34,895 nt of DNA, taken from positions 1 to 34,895 of the forward strand of contig JAACCY010000063.1 of assembly GCA_009937185.1 (NCBI GenBank), given 5' to 3'. Positions 30,448 to 34,895 of the stretch are shown here, one piece after another (the first letter of the stretch is position 1; each line of letters opens with the position of its first letter). The position numbers were made by a program, and so were the translations under genes. The notes under the pieces were generated by a model, which saw only the letters and a program-made list of their open reading frames with translations, had not been told where the DNA came from and did no database searches. The stretch is from Planctomycetia bacterium (GTDB lineage: Bacteria > Planctomycetota > UBA8108 > UBA1146).

Positions 30448-32063
30448 ACATTATCCGTCATCCCGCTCTGATTGTTGTGAGCCAGCTACTGATCTTCGGA
30501 GTGGCGTGTGTTGTCTTATTGGACTGGCTCCAGACGAATTCTGGCCATTCCCTTTCGGATCACACTGAGCAGGCGCCTCTGTTCATGTTGCTGGGAGTGG
30601 TGCTTACGATTCTGCAGCATCAGCCTTTGAGGATCGACAAAAAGGTGTTTTTACCCGGCATACTGGGTTTGTTGTCGATCGCCTCTCTATGGATCACCTC
30701 ACCGAGTATTCATGTTCTCACTTCTCTCGTGGGCCTGGCTTACGTCATGAGTTCTTATGTTTCGAGCTTGCTTGGAATTCTTAAGCGTGGTGGGCCGCTG
30801 TTTCTTCTCTTTTTGTTTCTTATTCCTATTTTGGCGGGAAGTCTCGCACTCAGTTCACCCCGATGTTCTTCATCGGGAGAGGATCCCTTAGATTTCAATA
30901 AAAGTCTTTTCACTTCCATCAGTGCTGTTTCAGTCACGGGATTATCCGTCGTTGATATCGGTCGCGAACTTTCGATTGAAGGTCAGTGCGTCTTATTATT
31001 GTTGATCCAAATAGGTGGGTTAGGCACGGTTACATTTTTCGTTCTGTTTATGTCAATATCGGGTGATGGGCTTGGGATGCGACAAAGCCGAGCTGTGAGA
31101 GAAGCCATCGATGTCTTTGATCCTGACCAGTTCAACTCGTTGATAATTACGGTTTTCACGACAACGTTTTTTGTCGAAATCATAGGATTTTTAGCACTCT
31201 CTTCAAGTTCTTCGAACTCTTATTTCTCTCACTTCTTCCATTCGATCAGTGCATTTTGTAATGCAGGATTTTCATTGAATACCGATTCTCTCGCCAGTTT
31301 TGATACGTGGTCTTTGTTGGTCATGGGCCTATTGATCATGGTGGGAGGTCTAGGATTCCCAGTGATCTTTGTTTTCTGGAAGAGACTTTTTAAGAAGGAA
31401 GGCCATCGGTGGCCCCTTCATCTGGGTCTCGTTGTTATGACGTCTTTGATATTGTGGCTGAGTGGGGCACTTCTCCTAGCACTGAATGGAGAAGGCTGGG
31501 GTAGTGTTTTCTGGAGTGTCACTGCTAGAACAGCGGGATTTTCCACCTCTCCAGTCACGGATCTGTCTGTATTTGCACTGTTGATCATGATGTTCCTGAT
31601 GCTGATCGGTGCTTCACCCGGATCTACGGGTGGAGGTCTTAAAACGACTACATTTGGTGTGATGTTCCTTGTGGTCAAAGCGGAGCTCTCTGCGAGGTCT
31701 AAAGTGGTTTTTTGGAGAAGGACTATTCCGGAATCACTCATTAAGAACGCAGCAGTATTAGTGATGGTTTATTTTGTCGCGTGGCTTTTCATGTTGTGTT
31801 GTCTCACTTGGCTAGAGCAATCCGCGTTGTCTGACGGAACAGTCTCTTTTCTTTCTTTAGCGTTTGAAATTACCAGTGCATTAGGGACCGTGGGTTTGAG
31901 TATGGATTTAACGAATGAGTTAACCCTCAATAGCCAAAGAGTCTTAATGGTGGCAATGATTCTTGGAAGACTGGGACCTCTTGCGCTCGTCGTAGGACTC
32001 GCTTCTGTGAATGGACCAGGAGACCAAGGAGTTAGACCTGATGGAGAGGTACTGTTGGGCTAG
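30444..32063 (+). CDS. ktrB: Potassium uptake channel subunit, KtrB/TrkH family
   Basis: A 539-residue polytopic membrane protein. Four pore-loop repeats of the TrkH/KtrB family are seen: TSISAVSVTGLSVVD, SISAFCNAGFSLNT, SVTARTAGFSTSPV and EITSALGTVGLSMDL, each holding the filter glycine. GASPGSTGGGLKTTTF is the well-conserved intramembrane loop of the third repeat region. It moves K+ with or without Na+, gated by a cytoplasmic RCK ring such as KtrA, encoded convergently next door. The N-terminal ~100 residues add extra helices before the first pore repeat. Start ATG 30444 overlaps the small ORF. The C-terminus overlaps ktrA by four bases. Confidence 0.9.
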   Translation: MNIIRHPALIVVSQLLIFGVACVVLLDWLQTNSGHSLSDHTEQAPLFMLLGVVLTILQHQPLRIDKKVFLPGILGLLSIASLWITSPSIHVLTSLVGLAYVMSSYVSSLLGILKRGGPLFLLFLFLIPILAGSLALSSPRCSSSGEDPLDFNKSLFTSISAVSVTGLSVVDIGRELSIEGQCVLLLLIQIGGLGTVTFFVLFMSISGDGLGMRQSRAVREAIDVFDPDQFNSLIITVFTTTFFVEIIGFLALSSSSSNSYFSHFFHSISAFCNAGFSLNTDSLASFDTWSLLVMGLLIMVGGLGFPVIFVFWKRLFKKEGHRWPLHLGLVVMTSLILWLSGALLLALNGEGWGSVFWSVTARTAGFSTSPVTDLSVFALLIMMFLMLIGASPGSTGGGLKTTTFGVMFLVVKAELSARSKVVFWRRTIPESLIKNAAVLVMVYFVAWLFMLCCLTWLEQSALSDGTVSFLSLAFEITSALGTVGLSMDLTNELTLNSQRVLMVAMILGRLGPLALVVGLASVNGPGDQGVRPDGEVLLG

Positions 32064-32731
32064 GGGTCTATTTGTTTCAGAATCTCACCCAGTCGATCTT
32101 TTTTTCCCAAGAGGTGGACCTTGTCACCCGTTTGTAGAACAAGGTCGGGTGTGGGAGCGAAATCATAGGTCGTCATATCTTTACGCTGAATGCATATAAG
32201 GTTTACAGCGTACTTTTTCCTGATTTCCAGGTCCTTGATAGAGTGACCATCCCAATCCTTGGGAATCTGAACATTCCAGATTTCTTCATCGGTTGAGAGC
32301 GGGAGATTATCAACGGAATACGGCGTCGTCAGTTTGCGAGCCATATCTTTGGCGGCTTCTGTTTCCGGCGAAAATATATCCGTTTTTTCGATGCCTATTT
32401 TGAGAAGTATTTTTTCCGTAGTTGATCCATGTGCCCTACAGATGATTCGCCCGATATTGAGCTCGTCTTTGAGGGCGGAAAGTAGAATCGCAGGGAGTGG
32501 CGACTCTCCAACAGTGATGATCAAGATGTCGAGGTTCTTAAGCTCAGCGTTGACCTTTTTTTGATCTTTGAGGTCGAGGGCGACAGCGTCATGGCAATCA
32601 TCTACAACTGCAGCGACCTTATCTTCGTCTCTATCCATAGCCTTGATCTCTGCGTCATGACTTTTGAGGAAAGTAATGAGAGAGGTACCGAATTGACCTA
32701 ACCCAAAAACGCCGATTCTTTTTTTTGTCAT
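32060..32731 (-). CDS. ktrA: KtrA-like RCK regulatory subunit of potassium uptake
   Basis: A 223-residue cytoplasmic protein with an N-terminal Rossmann RCK_N domain (IGVFGLGQFGTSLITFL, glycine-rich nucleotide loop; AMDRDEDKV acidic end of beta-2; DILIITVGES) and a C-terminal RCK_C domain (LVLQTGDKVHLLGKKDRL). This is the standard KtrA length. It binds ATP/ADP or NAD(H) and gates KtrB. ATG 32731 has GGGAG upstream. It is the last gene of a minus-strand group with the two genes to its right, and it is convergent to its own channel partner rather than in the same operon. Confidence 0.9.
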   Translation of the reverse strand: MTKKRIGVFGLGQFGTSLITFLKSHDAEIKAMDRDEDKVAAVVDDCHDAVALDLKDQKKVNAELKNLDILIITVGESPLPAILLSALKDELNIGRIICRAHGSTTEKILLKIGIEKTDIFSPETEAAKDMARKLTTPYSVDNLPLSTDEEIWNVQIPKDWDGHSIKDLEIRKKYAVNLICIQRKDMTTYDFAPTPDLVLQTGDKVHLLGKKDRLGEILKQIDP

Positions 32732-32741
32732 TTTACTCCCG

Positions 32742-33587
32742 CTAAAAGCCTGAACCTTTGACGATATCGTGTTTCAGTAACCTTAAATCAGATAGAAATC
32801 TGGATCTCTTGTCCGCTGAGATTTGTCTTCTACCCGATCCATTTTCAAGCCAGTTTTGCCACTGATCGATTTCGAGAATGAATTGGGTTCTCGTTGTCGA
32901 ACTGATGCCGTTTCTGACATCGTCGCGTACGGACGCCATCCATTCACTCAGCTCAGTGATATTTGCTTGGAAAGTGGGTTCTTGGCTCGTTTCAGTCTCG
33001 ATGGTCGTGCTCTCTTGAATTCTGAGGGCTAAGTCATGAGTGTCGGAATGGGGGAAGCGCTTCACTAAATCTTTTGGACCACCGGTATCGAGCCACCGTT
33101 GGAAGATGGTGGGATCAATATTGGAAGGTGAAAATCTATACATCAGCAGCAGTTGATACGTGAGGTCGTCTTCGTCTTTAGAAGACGACTCTTGGATGTC
33201 GAGATTCTTGATGTCGACCAAAGGAAGCTGAACGCTAGATCCAGATTTCAATTCAGCCACGATTTGACCGGAATCGAAATGGAAATTGGTGGCTTCCATC
33301 GTAGTTTCTTTTGAGGTTGATATCAGATATTGGCCCTGAACGGGTTCTTGTGATTCAGGTATCCATTGAGAGACTTTAGCGAGGGCTGATCGGGATAAAT
33401 CTTTAAGACTTTTCTGGGGAGAAAGATCTTTGGTTTGAGGTTTTTTGGTCGTGGGGCTTTCTTTGTTAGAGTCTTCTGACGAGATTTCCGAGACAGTTTC
33501 ATAAACCAGCTCAGGAGGACGATTTTTGAGGGATTGAAATAGAAATCCACTGGTCAATATGCAACTAAACAGAAACATGCGTGTCAT
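32742..33587 (-). CDS. Uncharacterised exported or membrane-anchored protein
   Basis: A 281-residue protein I do not recognise. It begins with a signal or anchor segment (MTRMFLFSCILTSGFLFQSL), then a Ser/Thr/Lys-rich low-complexity linker to about residue 75, then a small beta region (YLISTSKETTMEATNFHFDS, VQLPLVDIKNLDI) that resembles the beta module at the start of the TPR protein at 12590, and a helical C-terminus with several Trp. ATG 33587 overlaps the preceding gene stop as ATGA and has a strong AAGGAG site. It lies ten bases before ktrA. No catalytic motif is seen. Confidence 0.75.
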   Translation of the reverse strand: MTRMFLFSCILTSGFLFQSLKNRPPELVYETVSEISSEDSNKESPTTKKPQTKDLSPQKSLKDLSRSALAKVSQWIPESQEPVQGQYLISTSKETTMEATNFHFDSGQIVAELKSGSSVQLPLVDIKNLDIQESSSKDEDDLTYQLLLMYRFSPSNIDPTIFQRWLDTGGPKDLVKRFPHSDTHDLALRIQESTTIETETSQEPTFQANITELSEWMASVRDDVRNGISSTTRTQFILEIDQWQNWLENGSGRRQISADKRSRFLSDLRLLKHDIVKGSGF

Positions 33588-34762
33588 AAGGATCTCCTTT
33601 CATTTAAGTACTCAATGAGTACTTCCCGGCTCTTTCCTTGCTGTGGAGTGTAACCGTTTAGGTCTCGATTTTCATGCTGATGAATGGCATAGAAAAAAAT
33701 TCCTTTAGAAAATTCTGCATCTCCGAAGACGTCCAAGAATGCTTTGTATCCGTCGACCTGCAGCTCTGGTTGATATAGCGAATTCGTCGTACCTGGATTC
33801 CAAGGTTGCTGCAATGCAAGAGAATGGCCAGGGTACCCGACTTCAGAGAAGAATATCGCCGTTTGATTTTCTCGACTCCACAACTTGAGCGCTGACAGGT
33901 GGGGCAGAAGCATGGATCGTAAATGAGCCGACGATAAGCGTGCTGAAGACCGGATGCTTTCTGATCTAGGTCCGATTCTATCGAGTGGGAAGTAACCATT
34001 GATACCTAGAATGTCCAGATCGTTATGGAATGACACGCTGTTCCAGTCATCCCAATTTGCCGAATATGAAACAGCGCCACTATAAACATATCGAACTTTC
34101 CCAATGAGAGAACTCCAGTATTTTTCGAGATATTGAAGTGAACTTAATTCACTGCCGACAAAAAGCATATCGACGTCTTCATTCGCACAGAATGTCGCTA
34201 TCGAAACCATCCACTTCGAATATGAGGCCCACCACTTATCGAGATAAAGAGGGTTATATTCACCACGCCAATACTGACTCGTATCACTTTGTATGAGAAG
34301 AACTGGGTGAAGTGAAACCTGTAAATCTTTGTCTTTGCACTGGCGTATGGATTGGGACAGTCGTGGAAAACTAGGAGACCTGCGGTCGAAAACCGGAAAT
34401 GAATGTGAGGAATGATCTACAGTGAATGTCATGTACTGGATCTGAATCCAGGTGAATCCCATTTTGCTCGCCAACTCGAGATCGTTCTGGAACACATCGG
34501 GAGAGTCTTCTTGATTGAGTATTAGAGTGATCCCCGTCAGAGAGTCAGGCGGGCTGACCTTGCGTATGGAATCGCTTGATCGCTGAACTCCTGAACGTGA
34601 CAGGTTCGCCTGAGGTCCAATATTCAAAGGTCGTCCTGAATCCCTCCCAAAAGAGAGGGTGGCGGCGACGACGATTAGGAATACGGGCCAGGGTTGAGAT
34701 TTGGGGATCAAAGTGCTCTTCTCGGGACTTTGAGGTCCTTCCAGTGAGTGTGTTATGGACAA
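33584..34762 (-). CDS. GH113-like glycoside hydrolase (TIM barrel)
   Basis: A protein of up to 392 residues with an N-terminal hydrophobic segment (WPVFLIVVAATLSFG), so exported or anchored. The rest reads as a TIM barrel like glycoside hydrolase family 113: LASKMGFTWIQIQYMTF, DLQVSLHPVLL, DMLFVGSELSSL with candidate acid/base Glu near 202, VRYVYSGAVSYSANWDDWN, LDILGINGYFPLD, and AIFFSEVGYPG with candidate nucleophile Glu near 307. Known GH113 enzymes cut beta-1,4-mannan; the substrate here is not certain. No ATG is available in the right place: the frame opens at TTG 34762 after an in-frame stop, and another TTG at 34711 has a better purine-rich stretch, so the start is uncertain. It overlaps the following gene by four bases. 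Confidence 0.75.
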   Translation of the reverse strand: MSITHSLEGPQSPEKSTLIPKSQPWPVFLIVVAATLSFGRDSGRPLNIGPQANLSRSGVQRSSDSIRKVSPPDSLTGITLILNQEDSPDVFQNDLELASKMGFTWIQIQYMTFTVDHSSHSFPVFDRRSPSFPRLSQSIRQCKDKDLQVSLHPVLLIQSDTSQYWRGEYNPLYLDKWWASYSKWMVSIATFCANEDVDMLFVGSELSSLQYLEKYWSSLIGKVRYVYSGAVSYSANWDDWNSVSFHNDLDILGINGYFPLDRIGPRSESIRSSARLSSAHLRSMLLPHLSALKLWSRENQTAIFFSEVGYPGHSLALQQPWNPGTTNSLYQPELQVDGYKAFLDVFGDAEFSKGIFFYAIHQHENRDLNGYTPQQGKSREVLIEYLNERRSL

Positions 34763-34864
34763 GAACGATTTTGCCCGTGAGAATCACAAATGTAACCCGT
34801 AAGTGTTCGTGTTCCTTCGGAGCGTTCGCCTAATTTTGACTCCATTCGAAAGAAAGCCTGAAAC

Positions 34865-34895
34865 ATGAAGCTGAATACCCGTCTCTTTGCTGTAC
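34865..34895 (+). CDS. Start of a plus-strand gene running off the window (partial)
   Basis: ATG 34865 opens a frame MKLNTRLFAV that continues to the right edge. It looks like the start of a signal peptide (basic then hydrophobic). GAAAGAAAG lies about 9 bases upstream. The gene would be divergent from the GH113-like gene with about 100 bases between. Only ten residues are visible, so the call is weak. Confidence 0.35.
   Translation, partial: MKLNTRLFAV

Overview
The window looks like a chromosomal segment of a marine-type Planctomycetota bacterium. This is inferred from gene content only: secreted proteins ending in the Asp-rich dockerin-like tails (GDVNxD...DxSDxI...L.FLF) common in that phylum, pseudopilins carrying LamG-like domains, FHA-domain regulators, and an N-terminal 'NGNRF.GEI' beta module on a TPR protein. 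No phage, transposon, CRISPR array or plasmid function was seen.

Layout. (1) 1-2547: the RGG-rich C-terminus of an upstream protein, a strong intrinsic terminator, then a YtcJ-like amidohydrolase and an M19 dipeptidase joined by an ATGA overlap. (2) 2544-3788 (minus): an uncharacterised protein with a Cys/His cluster, divergent from a PBP4/DacB-type D-Ala-D-Ala carboxypeptidase (3893-5398). (3) 5556-24164: eleven tightly coupled genes forming a type II secretion / type IV pilus-like pseudopilin cluster. It contains an FHA-GAF-sigma54 activator, a membrane FHA protein, a PilM-PilN (GspL-like) fusion, a PilO/GspM-like protein, a small PilP/GspC-position protein, a secreted TPR protein and five pseudopilins resembling GspG, H, K, J and I. 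The GspH-like and the giant 1,890-residue GspK-like proteins carry LamG-like domains, and the GspK-like and GspJ-like proteins share a repeated beta module. No GspE ATPase, GspF platform, GspD secretin or prepilin peptidase is encoded in the cluster. (4) 24165-25280 (minus): holA, the DNA polymerase III delta subunit.

(5) 25325-28284: a promoter candidate, a well-formed cobalamin riboswitch with a recognisable P1 stem and a hairpin that pairs the ribosome binding site, then two tandem secreted beta-propeller proteins with dockerin-like tails. By analogy with the surface beta-propeller BtuG of Bacteroides, these are candidates for extracellular vitamin B12 capture. (6) 28555-30283: a NYN-LOTUS protein, convergent apaH, and tRNA-Arg(CCG). 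(7) 30331-34895: a 38-codon ORF whose stop overlaps the start of a KtrB/TrkH potassium channel subunit; convergent to it are the KtrA regulatory subunit, an unknown membrane-anchored or exported protein, and a GH113-like glycosidase. A new plus-strand gene begins at the right edge.

The two most interesting regions are the B12-riboswitch-controlled propeller pair and the LamG-decorated pseudopilin operon. Family assignments come from motif reading by eye; no database search was run.
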